Positions 14,888-23,789 of a stretch of DNA of 64,000 nt are shown here, one piece after another; position 1 is the first letter of the stretch; every line of letters begins with the position of its first letter. Below the pieces are notes generated by a model that saw only the letters and a list, made by a program, of their open reading frames with translations, was not told the origin of the DNA and did not search any database. The DNA is from Novosphingobium jiangmenense (GTDB lineage: Bacteria; Pseudomonadota; Alphaproteobacteria; Sphingomonadales; Sphingomonadaceae): the NCBI RefSeq assembly GCF_015694345.1, contig NZ_JADQDC010000016.1, positions 1-64,000 on the forward strand, read 5' to 3'. The position numbers and the translations under genes are program-made.

Positions 14888-16888
14888 ATGTTCACGCGGA
14901 TGCGCAGCTCTATCGCCAGGGGACGGCCTTTCAGCCGCCTGCTGCGCGGTGCGCGCCCGTCGACTTCCAGCTGGCAGCAGCGCGAGGGCGACAACTTCAC
15001 CCTCGCCTATGCGCGCAGCCTGTCACACCGCCTGCCGCTGCTTTACATCGTGGTGTTCTTCGATCTGCTGCTGGTGGCCTTCCGCTTTCGCGCCATCGCC
15101 CCTGTCTGGCTGATCAGCCTGGGCCCCGTTGCACTGGGCGGGTTTGCGCTGTGGCGCGCGGCCTACTGGCGACCGACAGCAGTGGACCGGCGCCCGCTCG
15201 ACCTGCTCCGGCGCGATCTGGCGGCGATGAGCTGGCTGGGCGCTGCAGCGGGGTTCCTGCTCGCACTGTGGTGCATGGCGCTCTATCTCTATGGCGACTG
15301 GGCGGCCCAGTCGTTCATCCACTACATCATTGCCGTCACGCTGTTTTCGGGCATTCTCGGGCTGGGCCACTCGCCGTTGACCGCCCTGCGGATCGCGATC
15401 GCCACGACGATCCCGACGACCGGCCAGATCGTGTTCAGCGGCCACCCCAACGCAGTCATGGTCATGCTCGTGCAAGTGGTGGTGACCTCGCTGCTCCTGC
15501 TGATCACCAACGGGCATCACCGCGATTTCGTGCGGCTGGAACTGTCGCGCCAGCAGCTCGCCCGGCGCGAGCGCGAAGCGGCGCGGCTGGCGCACGAGAA
15601 CATGATGCACGCCACGGTCGATCCGCTGACCGGCGGGCTCAACCGCCGCGCCATTCTCGAACGGCTCGAGGAAGAGATCACCCGCAGCGGCGCGGGCGAG
15701 CTGCGCGCCTGGCTGGCCCTGATCGACCTCGACGGCTTCAAGCATGTCAACGACACTTATGGCCACGCTGCGGGCGACGCGGTGCTTCAGGCCGTGGCCA
15801 ACCGGTTGGGCAGCCTCGAGCGGGTGCGCTGCTTCGGACGGCTTGGCGGCGACGAATTTGCCGCCGTGCTGGATCCCGCGCTCGATCACGTGGCGGTGCG
15901 GACCATCGCCACCGACTTGTCCGAACTGCTGCGCGCGCCGGTCCGGCATGGCAGTGCCGTCCTGCGTCTTTCGGGCTCGGTCGGCGTTCACCGGATGGAC
16001 GGGCGCAGCGTCAGCGATTGCCTTGAACGCGCCGATGCCGCGCTCTACAAGGCCAAGGAGCTGTCGGACGGCGCCGTGGTCGTTTTCAGCCCCGATGACG
16101 AGGCCGAACTGCAGGATCGCGCCGCCATCACCCGCCTGTTCAACGACAGCAACCTCGGCGACCGGCTGAAGCTGGTCTACCAGCCGGTGGTCGATGCCGA
16201 GGGGGGCGGAATCATCGGCTTCGAGGCCTTCGTCCGGTGGAGCCCGGATGGCGAACGCTGGCTGGCGCCGGGGCAGTTCATGTCGCTGGCGGAGGCGACC
16301 GGGCGTACCGGCGAACTCACCCGCATGGTCATGGGCCGCGCCTTGCGCGAATGCCCGGCATGGGAACACGGGCGCTGGCTGGCGATCAACCTGTCACCGC
16401 GCGACGTGATGCGCACCGGCACCGCCGATGCGCTTGCCCGGCTGGTCGAGGAGCATGGCGCACCGCCGCACGCGATCATCCTCGAAGTCACCGAACGCGC
16501 GCTGATGGACGATCCCCGGCGCGCCGAGGCGCAACTGCTCGCCTTCCGTGCGCGCGGCTTCCGCATCGCGCTCGACGATTTCGGGGCCGGCTGGTCCAGC
16601 CTCAGCCAGGTCCACAGCCTGCCGCTCGACATGATCAAGATCGATCAGGAACTGTCCCGGGCGCTGGCCAGCGATCCCGGCGCGCGGTCACTGGTCGGCA
16701 CCATCGTCTCGCTGGCCTGGCAGCTCGGGATCGACTGCACGATCGAAGGCGTCGAGGACGAGGCACAGGCGACGACAGCCCGCGCGCTCGGCGTGCGCCT
16801 CATGCAGGGCTATCATCTTGGCCGGCCGATGGACGCCACCGATGCCCTGGCCCTGATCGCCGACAATATCGTCAGCCTGCGGGCCTGA
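14888..16888 (+). CDS. Membrane-anchored diguanylate cyclase/phosphodiesterase (GGDEF-EAL)
   Basis: A 666-residue c-di-GMP enzyme. The N-terminal 215 residues hold about five hydrophobic helices (for example LPLLYIVVFFDLLLVAF and FIHYIIAVTLFSGILGLG). These are followed by a GGDEF domain (about 235-400) with an intact GGDEF signature in FGRLGGDEFAAVL, and an EAL domain (about 420-660). In the EAL domain the name-giving motif reads EAF (GFEAFVRW), but the other catalytic features are kept: NLSPRD, ILEVTERAL, LDDFGAGWSSL, IKIDQEL, IEGVEDEAQ and MQGYHLGRPM. The RxxD inhibitory site upstream of GGDEF is not present (VRCFGR). Both activities are plausible. Confidence 0.93.
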   Translation: MFTRMRSSIARGRPFSRLLRGARPSTSSWQQREGDNFTLAYARSLSHRLPLLYIVVFFDLLLVAFRFRAIAPVWLISLGPVALGGFALWRAAYWRPTAVDRRPLDLLRRDLAAMSWLGAAAGFLLALWCMALYLYGDWAAQSFIHYIIAVTLFSGILGLGHSPLTALRIAIATTIPTTGQIVFSGHPNAVMVMLVQVVVTSLLLLITNGHHRDFVRLELSRQQLARREREAARLAHENMMHATVDPLTGGLNRRAILERLEEEITRSGAGELRAWLALIDLDGFKHVNDTYGHAAGDAVLQAVANRLGSLERVRCFGRLGGDEFAAVLDPALDHVAVRTIATDLSELLRAPVRHGSAVLRLSGSVGVHRMDGRSVSDCLERADAALYKAKELSDGAVVVFSPDDEAELQDRAAITRLFNDSNLGDRLKLVYQPVVDAEGGGIIGFEAFVRWSPDGERWLAPGQFMSLAEATGRTGELTRMVMGRALRECPAWEHGRWLAINLSPRDVMRTGTADALARLVEEHGAPPHAIILEVTERALMDDPRRAEAQLLAFRARGFRIALDDFGAGWSSLSQVHSLPLDMIKIDQELSRALASDPGARSLVGTIVSLAWQLGIDCTIEGVEDEAQATTARALGVRLMQGYHLGRPMDATDALALIADNIVSLRA

Positions 16889-16897
16889 CCTTTTCCA

Positions 16898-18166
16898 TCA
16901 GTGCTCCAGCACGATCGGGCGCGGCGTGCCCGGCGGGTGCAGGCGGCGGAACAGCTTGCCCTTCTCGCTGTAGAGCACCAGCAGCAGGCTGAGTACGCCC
17001 GCGCTCAGCAGGGCAAGCGCCAGGGGGTGGGCCGTCCCGTCATAGGCTTGGCCAACGAAGATGCCGATGACCGAGCCGATCACCATGCGCAGGAAAGCGT
17101 GCATCGAATTGGCGCTGCCGGCGGTGCGCTCGAACGGCTGCAGCGCAATCGAGCCGAAGTTCGCACCGATGAAGCCGATCAGGATCATGTTGGTGATCAT
17201 CAGCGGCATGAACTGCCACAGCGTCTCGCCATCGCGGCTCGAGAAGAAGGTCTGCAGCGCGCTCACCGCGATGAAGGCAATGACCGCCGTGTGCGAGACG
17301 CGGCGCGCGCCGAAACGCTCGACGATCCGCGAGTTCGAGAAGTTGGCAAAGGCCATCATCAGCGCGGAAAAGCCGAACAGCACCGGGAACATCTTGCCCG
17401 CGCCGAAATGTTCGCCGACCAGCTGCTGCGAGGAATTCACGTAACCGATCATCGCCCCGAAGGTCAGCGAGCCGCCGAGCACGTAACCGATGGCCGAGCG
17501 GTTGGTGGCTGCCCCGGCCATGTTGCGAGCAATCGTCATCGGCCGGATGAGCTGGCGGTATTCGGGGTGCAGCGTCTCGGGCAGGCGCACGTAGACCCAC
17601 GCCCCCATGCCCACGGCCATCACCGCGAGGAACACGAAGATCCAGCGCCAGCCCGCAAACAGCAGCACGACCTGCCCGATGCTCGGCGCCAGCATCGGCA
17701 CGACGAGGAACACGACCGAGATGATCGACATCTGCTTGGCCATCTGGTCGCCCGAAAAGCGGTCGCGGATGATCGCGCCGGGCAGCACGGCCAGCCCGCC
17801 GCAGCCCATCGCCTGCGCCACGCGCATCGCCAGCAGCGCGTCGAACGAGGTGACCAGCGCGCAGGCAAGCGAGAAGAGCACGTAGATCGCGATGCAGCTC
17901 AGCAGCACCGGCCGTCGGCCATAGCGGTCGGCCAGCGAACCGGGGATCAGCGAGGCAAAGCCGGAGGCGAGCAGGAAGGTCCCGACGACGAGCTGGCGAC
18001 GATTAGGGTCGGACACGCCAAGGTCGACGGCGATGTCGCCCAAGGCAGGCAGCATCGCGTCGACGGCAAGCGCCTGAAGCGCCATGACGAGCGCCATCAT
18101 CGCAATGGTTTCACGCTCGCCCATCGTGCGCGGGGCGCGCAGGGAACTGGAATCGTTTGAGGGCAT
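16898..18166 (-). CDS. Bcr/CflA-type multidrug MFS exporter
   Basis: A 422-residue major facilitator with 12 predicted helices. It has the DHA1 motifs: VDAMLPALGDIAVDLGVS in helix 1, GSLADRYGRRPVLL (motif A) after helix 2, and AMGCGGLAVLPGAIIRDRF (motif C-like/Bcr signature with RD) around helix 5. This layout is typical of the Bcr/CflA subfamily, which exports drugs, sulfonamides or amino acids by proton antiport. The ATG at 18164-18166 precedes the usual short cytoplasmic leader. It is convergent with the GGDEF-EAL gene (9 bp between stops) and stands alone. Confidence 0.9.
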   Translation of the reverse strand: MPSNDSSSLRAPRTMGERETIAMMALVMALQALAVDAMLPALGDIAVDLGVSDPNRRQLVVGTFLLASGFASLIPGSLADRYGRRPVLLSCIAIYVLFSLACALVTSFDALLAMRVAQAMGCGGLAVLPGAIIRDRFSGDQMAKQMSIISVVFLVVPMLAPSIGQVVLLFAGWRWIFVFLAVMAVGMGAWVYVRLPETLHPEYRQLIRPMTIARNMAGAATNRSAIGYVLGGSLTFGAMIGYVNSSQQLVGEHFGAGKMFPVLFGFSALMMAFANFSNSRIVERFGARRVSHTAVIAFIAVSALQTFFSSRDGETLWQFMPLMITNMILIGFIGANFGSIALQPFERTAGSANSMHAFLRMVIGSVIGIFVGQAYDGTAHPLALALLSAGVLSLLLVLYSEKGKLFRRLHPPGTPRPIVLEH

Positions 18167-18325
18167 GACCACCCTTTGGACGAGATCGTCCTCAAATCCC
18201 ACACTTTATGTTGCGATGCGACACTTCCGCAGGGGCCGGACCAGAATCACCACTCCAGTCGTATTCTTACACTGCACCCCTCGTGGAAATGCGTAGTGCT
18301 CCCCGCCGGACGGGAGGACAATGCC

Positions 18326-18490
18326 ATGAATTTGCGCTGCTTTATTGGCAGGCATCGGCCAAAACGGGACGAGGTCATCGAACTCGGTTTCAGCACGATC
18401 TCCACCTGCCGCTTCTGCGGAACGGAAATCGAGCGCCTGCGGCCAAAGACCTGGGTGAAGCGCCGCAAACCCCTTGCCAGACTGCCCTGA
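18326..18490 (+). CDS. Small cysteine-containing protein (54 aa)
   Basis: A 54-codon gene with a good RBS (GGGAGGAC, 6 nt before the ATG). The peptide is basic and has C5 and a CRFCG pair (about 33-37), reminiscent of half a zinc ribbon; one CxxC plus one Cys may bind metal as a dimer. It ends in a basic tail (KTWVKRRKPLARLP). I do not recognise a named family. It sits alone between the divergent MFS gene and dinB. Confidence 0.6.
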   Translation: MNLRCFIGRHRPKRDEVIELGFSTISTCRFCGTEIERLRPKTWVKRRKPLARLP

Positions 18491-18528
18491 CACTGGCGCG
18501 CGGACCGTTCGTGCGGTAATCTTGGGCC

Positions 18529-19695
18529 TTGGCGTGTCTCCCACCGGAGAGGTATCGCGCGAAACGGGCCTACGGTTTGACCTACCAACCAGAATCGACC
18601 CCGGCGCTGCGCAAGATCATCCATGTCGACATGGACGCCTTCTTCGCCAGCGTCGAACAGCGCGACGATCCGGCGATCCGGGGCCTGCCGGTGGCGGTGG
18701 GTGGGTCGTCCGGGCGCGGGGTGGTGGCTGCGGCGAGCTATGAAGCGCGGAAGTTCGGCGTGCGCTCGGCGATGCCATCGGCGCGGGCGGTGCAGTTGTG
18801 CCCGGACCTGATCTTCCGTCGCCCACGCTTCGACGTCTACAAGGCCGTATCCCAGCAGATCCGCGCCGTGTTCCTGCACTTTACCCCGCATGTCGAGCCG
18901 CTCTCGCTCGACGAGGCCTACCTCGACGTGACCGACGACATACGCGGGATCGGCTCGGCCACGCGCATCGCCGAGCTGATCCGCCAGCGCATCAAGGCCG
19001 AGACCGGGCTGACCGCGAGCGCCGGGGTATCCTACAACAAGTTCCTCGCCAAGCTCGCCAGCGACCAGAACAAGCCCGATGGACTCTGCGTGATCCGCCC
19101 CGGCGAAGGCGCACAGTTCGTCGCGGGGCTTCCCGTGCGCCGCTTTCACGGCATCGGGCCGCGCGGCGCGGAGAAGATGGCCAGGCTCGGCATAGAGACC
19201 GGGGCCGACCTGCGCGCGAAGGACCTCGCCTTCCTGCGCGAGAACTTCGGCAGCTCGGCCGACTACCTCTACCGCGCCGCGCGGGGGATCGACCTCAGGC
19301 AGGTCAAGGCGGATCGCCCGCGCAAGTCTGTCGGCGGGGAGCGGACATTCGAGCGGGACATTTCCTCGGGCCCTGCGCTGCGCGAGACGCTGGAGCGGAT
19401 CATCGAGATCGTGTGGGAGCGGATCGAGCGCAGTGGCGTGCAGGGGCGGACGGTGACGCTGAAGATGAAGTTCAACGACTTCACGCCCTGCACCCGGGCC
19501 AGGTCCCTGCCCCGCCCGATTACCGGGAAGGACGAGTTCGCAGCGCTGGCGCGCGACCTGCTCGATGCGCAACTGCCGCTGCCCAAGCCGATCCGGCTGA
19601 TGGGCCTCACGCTCTCGGCACTGGAGGGCGAAGAGGCGGAGGAAGGCGACGAGGGCGCCGCGCCCCCGGTGCTTCAGGCCGAGTTGCCGTTCTGA
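18529..19695 (+). CDS. dinB: DNA polymerase IV (Y family)
   Basis: A translesion polymerase of about 370-388 residues. Palm motifs are IIHVDMDAFFASVEQRDDP (catalytic Asp pair, about 30-48) and LSLDEAYLDVTDD (the SLDE motif). Others are AGVSYNKFLAKLASDQNKPDG, the helix-hairpin-helix thumb LPVRRFHGIGPRGAEKMARLG, and the little finger (KSVGGERTFERD...). It ends in ELPF, close to the beta-clamp-binding Q-x-x-L-x-F type. No ATG exists before the first motif. Candidate starts are TTG at 18529 or TTG at 18577; the latter gives a more usual length, but neither has a strong RBS. The 3' end overlaps the convergent Nudix gene by 22 bp. Confidence 0.93.
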   Translation: MACLPPERYRAKRAYGLTYQPESTPALRKIIHVDMDAFFASVEQRDDPAIRGLPVAVGGSSGRGVVAAASYEARKFGVRSAMPSARAVQLCPDLIFRRPRFDVYKAVSQQIRAVFLHFTPHVEPLSLDEAYLDVTDDIRGIGSATRIAELIRQRIKAETGLTASAGVSYNKFLAKLASDQNKPDGLCVIRPGEGAQFVAGLPVRRFHGIGPRGAEKMARLGIETGADLRAKDLAFLRENFGSSADYLYRAARGIDLRQVKADRPRKSVGGERTFERDISSGPALRETLERIIEIVWERIERSGVQGRTVTLKMKFNDFTPCTRARSLPRPITGKDEFAALARDLLDAQLPLPKPIRLMGLTLSALEGEEAEEGDEGAAPPVLQAELPF

Positions 19696-20159
19696 TCGGC
19701 CAGCCAGCGGGCGATCATCTCGCGCACCGAGCGGACCGTGTTGTCCGGCAGCGCCCTTGCCGGAAAGAAGCGCGCTTCGGCAATCTCGCGGCCATCCGCG
19801 ACCGGTTCGTCAGTGGTGGTTCCGGCGACAAGCTCGATCGCGTTGGTCCAGCCCTTGCGGTCCAGCAAGACGGTGCCGAGGTGGCGCGGTGTTTCGAGGC
19901 GGCAGCCGGTTTCCTCGAGCAATTCGCGCGCTGCGGTCGCTTCCGGCCCCTCATCCCGCCCGAGCCCGCCGCCGGGAAGCATCCATGATTCGCGAGCGTG
20001 GTAGCTGTGGCGGACCAGCAGGACTTCTCCGGCAGCGTTGGCCGCGATCACGTTGCAGCCCCGCACCCGCTTGCGCGTCGCGCGCCAGTACCACAGCCGC
20101 ACGGCGTGGGCCGAGCGCAGCAGCAGGCGGTGGAGCGGGCCGGGGAGGAAATGCAGCAC
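19674..20159 (-). CDS. Nudix hydrolase
   Basis: A 161-residue protein with a complete Nudix box, G-x5-E-x7-REL-x-EE-x-G, seen in GGLGRDEGPEATAARELLEETG (about 75-97). It hydrolyses a nucleoside diphosphate linked to another moiety; the substrate cannot be told from the sequence. I placed the start at GTG 20157-20159 because the conserved part begins soon after (HFLPGPLHRLLLRSAHAVRLWYW) and longer frames run into the P450 gene. It follows the P450 gene by 40 bp on the same strand and overlaps the end of dinB. Confidence 0.85.
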   Translation of the reverse strand: MLHFLPGPLHRLLLRSAHAVRLWYWRATRKRVRGCNVIAANAAGEVLLVRHSYHARESWMLPGGGLGRDEGPEATAARELLEETGCRLETPRHLGTVLLDRKGWTNAIELVAGTTTDEPVADGREIAEARFFPARALPDNTVRSVREMIARWLADQNGNSA

Positions 20160-20199
20160 CGGCGCATTGTGGGGCCGGTGCTGCGCGTTGTCACCCCGG

Positions 20200-21492
20200 T
20201 TAAGCCGCCTTCCAGCGCAGCGGCAGCGCCTTGTATCCGCCGACGAAGGTCGAGTTAACCCGCCGCGGCTCTCCGGCAAGCTCAAGGCTGTCCACGCGGT
20301 CGAGCAGCACGTCGAGCAACACGCGCATCTCGAGCCGCGCGAGGTGCAGCCCGAGGCACTGGTGCGAACCTGCGCCAAAGGCGGCATGGCGGTTGGCCGG
20401 GCGCGTCGGATCGAACTTGCGCGGCTCGGGGAACTGCGCCGGATCGTGGTTGGCGGCAACGTAATTGAGCATGAGCCAGTCGCCCGCCGCGATCTGCTGA
20501 CCGCCCAGTTCCACGTCGCGCGCGGCGGTGCGCATGAAGTGCTGGACCGGGGTGGTCCAGCGGATCGCTTCCTCGACGATGCCCGGCAGCAGGCTGCGAT
20601 CGGCCTTGGCGCGGGCGAACAGGTCCGGATCGCGGGCAAGGGCCAGTGCCGCTCCTGCGGAGGACGCAGAGGTCGTGTCATGCCCGGCGCTGGCGACGAT
20701 GATGTAGTAGCCTGCCGTATCGCGGTCGCTCATCGGCTCGCCATCGATCACCGCATTGGCGATGACGGTGGCGACGTCCTCGCCCGGGTTCTGGCGGCGT
20801 TCGGCAGCAAGGCCAGCGAAGTAGCGCTCGAACTCGGCCACCGCGCCCGCAACGATCTGCGAGATCTGTTCGGGCGGCAGGTCCTTGATGCCGGACTTGT
20901 TCATGTCCTCGTCCTGCCCACCGAACATCTGCTGGGTCAGGAACAGCATCTTCGGCTCGTCCTCAGGCGGCACGCCGAGGATCTGCATGACGACATGCAG
21001 CGGATAGGGCGCGGCGACGAGCGGGATGAAATCGCCCTCCCCCCCGGCAGCCAGCATCCGGTCGATGGACTCGTTGGCGATCTTGCGGATCTCGCCATCC
21101 AGCTTCGACAGGTTCTTGGGCATGAACCAGTCCTGCGTCAGGCGGCGCAACTTGGGGTGCTTGGGCGCGTCCATCTGCACCAGCGATTCGACCAGATGCG
21201 GGCTGCCGCCGGTGATCGAACGCGCCAGCATGTCACCGATGCGCAGGGTGAAGACAGAGGACTTGGGATTGTTGAGGAAGGTCGCGTTGTCCTTGCTGAC
21301 CTTCATCACCTCGTCGAAGCCCGAGACCAGCCAGAACGGCTCGTGCTCATCCCCCGGCGCGACCACGCGGGAAACGGGGGCCGTGCTGCGCAAGGCGTCG
21401 AACTGGTCGAGCAGCGGGTCCCACGCGCCGTAGGACTTCGGATCGATCACGGCGCGGCCGACCTCGGCCGGGACCACAGGGATGCTTGCCAT
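20200..21492 (-). CDS. Cytochrome P450
   Basis: A soluble bacterial class I P450 of 430 residues. The I-helix reads ASAGHDTTSAS, the K-helix ExxR is EEAIRW, and the heme-binding loop is FGAGSHQCLG with the axial Cys at about 379. It needs an external ferredoxin and reductase, which are not encoded nearby. The neighbour upstream in the same direction (14 bp) is an acyl-CoA synthetase, and the pair suggests hydroxylation and CoA activation of a hydrophobic substrate such as a steroid side chain, terpenoid or fatty acid. The substrate is inference only. Confidence 0.95.
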   Translation of the reverse strand: MASIPVVPAEVGRAVIDPKSYGAWDPLLDQFDALRSTAPVSRVVAPGDEHEPFWLVSGFDEVMKVSKDNATFLNNPKSSVFTLRIGDMLARSITGGSPHLVESLVQMDAPKHPKLRRLTQDWFMPKNLSKLDGEIRKIANESIDRMLAAGGEGDFIPLVAAPYPLHVVMQILGVPPEDEPKMLFLTQQMFGGQDEDMNKSGIKDLPPEQISQIVAGAVAEFERYFAGLAAERRQNPGEDVATVIANAVIDGEPMSDRDTAGYYIIVASAGHDTTSASSAGAALALARDPDLFARAKADRSLLPGIVEEAIRWTTPVQHFMRTAARDVELGGQQIAAGDWLMLNYVAANHDPAQFPEPRKFDPTRPANRHAAFGAGSHQCLGLHLARLEMRVLLDVLLDRVDSLELAGEPRRVNSTFVGGYKALPLRWKAA

Positions 21493-21506
21493 CGCTCTCG
21501 CTCTCC

Positions 21507-23057
21507 TCAGGCCGAGGCCGCTTGCGCAGCTTCGTACGCTTGTTTGTATTCATCGCGCAGCAGGCGCTTGAACAGCTTGCCGGTCGGCTCGCGAGGCAGC
21601 TCCTCGCGGAAGTCGATCTGGCGGGGCATCTTCACGCGCGAGAGCTGGGGCGCGAGCCACTCGGTCAGTTCCGCCGCAAGCGCGGGGCCAGCCTCGGCCA
21701 TGTCGCGCGGCTGGACCACAGCGACGACCTTTTCGCCCATGTCCGGGTCGGGCGCGCCGATCACCGCAACGTCGGCGACCTTGGGGTGGGTGACGAGCAG
21801 GTTCTCGATCTCCTGCGGGTAGATGTTCACGCCGCCAGAGATGATCATGAAGCTCTTTCGGTCGGTCAGGAACAGGAAGCCGTCCTCGTCGATCCAGCCA
21901 ACGTCGCCAAGGCTGGTCCAGCCGTGCTTGTTGGTGGCATCGCGGGTCTTGTCGGGATCGTTGTGGTAGGTGAAGGCATTGCCGCCTTCAAAGAACACCT
22001 GGCCCTCGGTGCGCGGCGGCACCTCATCGCCTTCCTCGTTGCAGATGCGGATCGTGCCGAGGATCGCGCGGCCGACCGAGCCGGGGCGCTGCAGCCAGTC
22101 CTCGCTGGCAATGAAGGTGAAGCCGTTGCCCTCGGTGCCGGCATAGTACTCCCGGATCACCGGGCCCCACCATTCGATCATCGCCTGCTTTACGGGAACC
22201 GGGCAGGGCGCGGCGGCGTGGATCGCACAGGTCAGAGTCGAGGTATCGTACTTCGCGCGCACCTCTTGCGGAAGCTTGAGCATGCGCACGAAATGCGTCG
22301 GAACCCACTGGCTGTCGGTGACCTTGTACTTCTCGATCAGCTGGAGCGCATGCTCGGGATCGAACTTCTCCATCGCAACGACGGTGCCGCCCATGCGGTG
22401 AATGGTCATCGACCAGCGCAGCGGCGCGGCGTGATAGAGCGGCGCGGGCGAGAGATAGACGGCATCGCCGGTGATGCCGAAGGCTTGGCTCGCGATCCCG
22501 ATCAGCGAGTTCACCGCGCCGATCTCCGGGTCCTCGGGCAGGGGAATGCGCACACCCTTGGGCTTGCCGGTGGTGCCCGAGGAATAGAGCATGTCGCACC
22601 CGGCGCGCTCGTCTGCGATCGGGGTCGCAGGCTGCGCGGCGAGCGCGGCATCGAGCGAGAGCGGCCCGTCGGTATCGAAACGCAGCTGCGGCACTTCAGG
22701 CGCGAGCTTGGCCACCTCGTCCAGCACCGGCGCGGTGTAGGCCGATCCGATCAGGAGGCGGCTGCCGCTGTCGTGGGCGATATAGGCGATCTCGGGCGCG
22801 GCGAGGCGGCTGGAGACCGCCACGTAGACCAGCCCCGCGCGCTGCGCACCCCAGGCGAGGGCGAAGAAGTCCGCCCGGTTTTCGAGGCACAGCGCAATGG
22901 TATCGCCGATCTGCAGCCCCCGCGAGCGCAGCAACTGGGCGAACTGGTTCGACTTGGCTTCCAGCCCGGCATAGGTCACCACTTCGCCGCTGCCGCCCAT
23001 GATGACGGCGGCGCGATCGGGATTGCGGGCGGCATGATACTTGGGGTGGAAATGCAC
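21507..23057 (-). CDS. AMP-dependent acyl-CoA synthetase/ligase
   Basis: A 516-residue ANL-superfamily enzyme. The P-loop-like motif is MLYSSGTTGKPKGV (about 178-191). Others are EYYAGTEGNGFTFI (A5) and GWTSLGDVGWIDEDGFLFLTDRKSFMIISGGVNIYPQEIEN (A7-A8), and the final catalytic Lys is in LPREPTGKLFKRLLR (A10). It adenylates a carboxylic acid and forms the CoA thioester. The sequence style resembles long-chain/steroid-type FadD relatives, but substrate range cannot be read out. It starts a three-gene minus-strand unit with the P450 and the Nudix hydrolase. Confidence 0.93.
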   Translation of the reverse strand: MHFHPKYHAARNPDRAAVIMGGSGEVVTYAGLEAKSNQFAQLLRSRGLQIGDTIALCLENRADFFALAWGAQRAGLVYVAVSSRLAAPEIAYIAHDSGSRLLIGSAYTAPVLDEVAKLAPEVPQLRFDTDGPLSLDAALAAQPATPIADERAGCDMLYSSGTTGKPKGVRIPLPEDPEIGAVNSLIGIASQAFGITGDAVYLSPAPLYHAAPLRWSMTIHRMGGTVVAMEKFDPEHALQLIEKYKVTDSQWVPTHFVRMLKLPQEVRAKYDTSTLTCAIHAAAPCPVPVKQAMIEWWGPVIREYYAGTEGNGFTFIASEDWLQRPGSVGRAILGTIRICNEEGDEVPPRTEGQVFFEGGNAFTYHNDPDKTRDATNKHGWTSLGDVGWIDEDGFLFLTDRKSFMIISGGVNIYPQEIENLLVTHPKVADVAVIGAPDPDMGEKVVAVVQPRDMAEAGPALAAELTEWLAPQLSRVKMPRQIDFREELPREPTGKLFKRLLRDEYKQAYEAAQAASA

Positions 23058-23108
23058 CGGCCTGTTCCTCTCGCAACTGGCGGACTCAGGCCGCCTTTTG
23101 CCAAGAAG

Positions 23109-23126
23109 CTTAACCGATCAATTAAG
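23109..23126. promoter_or_regulatory. Imperfect palindrome upstream of the acyl-CoA synthetase gene
   Basis: CTTAA-NN-GATC-NN-TTAAG is a symmetric 18-bp site 52 bp upstream of the synthetase start. TetR-type repressors often regulate acyl-CoA synthetase/P450 units through sites like this, but none is encoded here. Confidence 0.3.
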
Positions 23127-23196
23127 AGGTGCAACCGCCATTTGCGCCTGCGTTTGTCCGAGCTTGATGGGATTCTTGCCCGATCCTTTCAATGCG

Positions 23197-23760
23197 TCAC
23201 TTTGGCACCGGCAGAACCCGGTCGATCGGGTAGATCACGCCATTGCGCGCGACGATCGGGGCTCCGACCAGCTTGGGTGCGTCCTCGCCGCTGCCGAGAC
23301 GGATGACGTCACCGTCCCGCGTGAGCGTGAGCGGCTGGCCGCCAAGGCTGGCAAGGCGCACCGTGCCCTTGCCGCGTTCGAAGCCCTGGTCGAGATCGGT
23401 GCGGCCGATGTAGCCGGGCGAGAGATGCTGGCTGACCAGGGCGACGAGCTGGACCTTGCCCTCGTTGCTGTCCAGCGCCTTGCGGTCGGCCTCGGGCAGG
23501 GCCTCGATCGCCGCGTTGGTCGGCGCGAACAGGGTATAGCTGCCGACGCCTTCGAACGTCTTCTCCAGCCCGGCGGCCTTGACCAGCCTCGCTGATTCCG
23601 AAAGATCGCTGCTGTCGCCCAGCGCGTCGAACAGGTCCTTGCTCGAAGCATCGGCGACGGCGGCAGTGCCCTTGGCATCGGGCGCAGCATCGTTCTTGCC
23701 GCAACTTGCGAGCGCGAGTGCGGCGACCAGCGCGGTCCCCATGATCGTATGGCGTACCAT
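23197..23760 (-). CDS. Fasciclin (FAS1) domain lipoprotein
   Basis: A 187-residue lipoprotein with the signal MVRHTIMGTALVAALALASC; the lipobox Cys is residue 20. After a short linker comes one FAS1 domain (about 45-185) with YTLFAPTNAAIEALP, the H-box region VSQHLSPGYI, and the closing VIYPIDRVLPVP. Bacterial FAS1 proteins are thought to mediate adhesion at the cell surface or in the periplasm. The ATG at 23758-23760 is preceded by GAAGGGG. It follows the secreted low-complexity protein gene by 29 bp on the same strand. Confidence 0.9.
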   Translation of the reverse strand: MVRHTIMGTALVAALALASCGKNDAAPDAKGTAAVADASSKDLFDALGDSSDLSESARLVKAAGLEKTFEGVGSYTLFAPTNAAIEALPEADRKALDSNEGKVQLVALVSQHLSPGYIGRTDLDQGFERGKGTVRLASLGGQPLTLTRDGDVIRLGSGEDAPKLVGAPIVARNGVIYPIDRVLPVPK

Positions 23761-23789
23761 CGAAATCCCCTTCGAGTCTTCGCTGCGGG

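Noticed and set aside
15023..16369. 448-codon antisense frame across the GGDEF-EAL gene
   Set aside because: The sense strand carries intact catalytic motifs; the antisense frame has no domain and no RBS.
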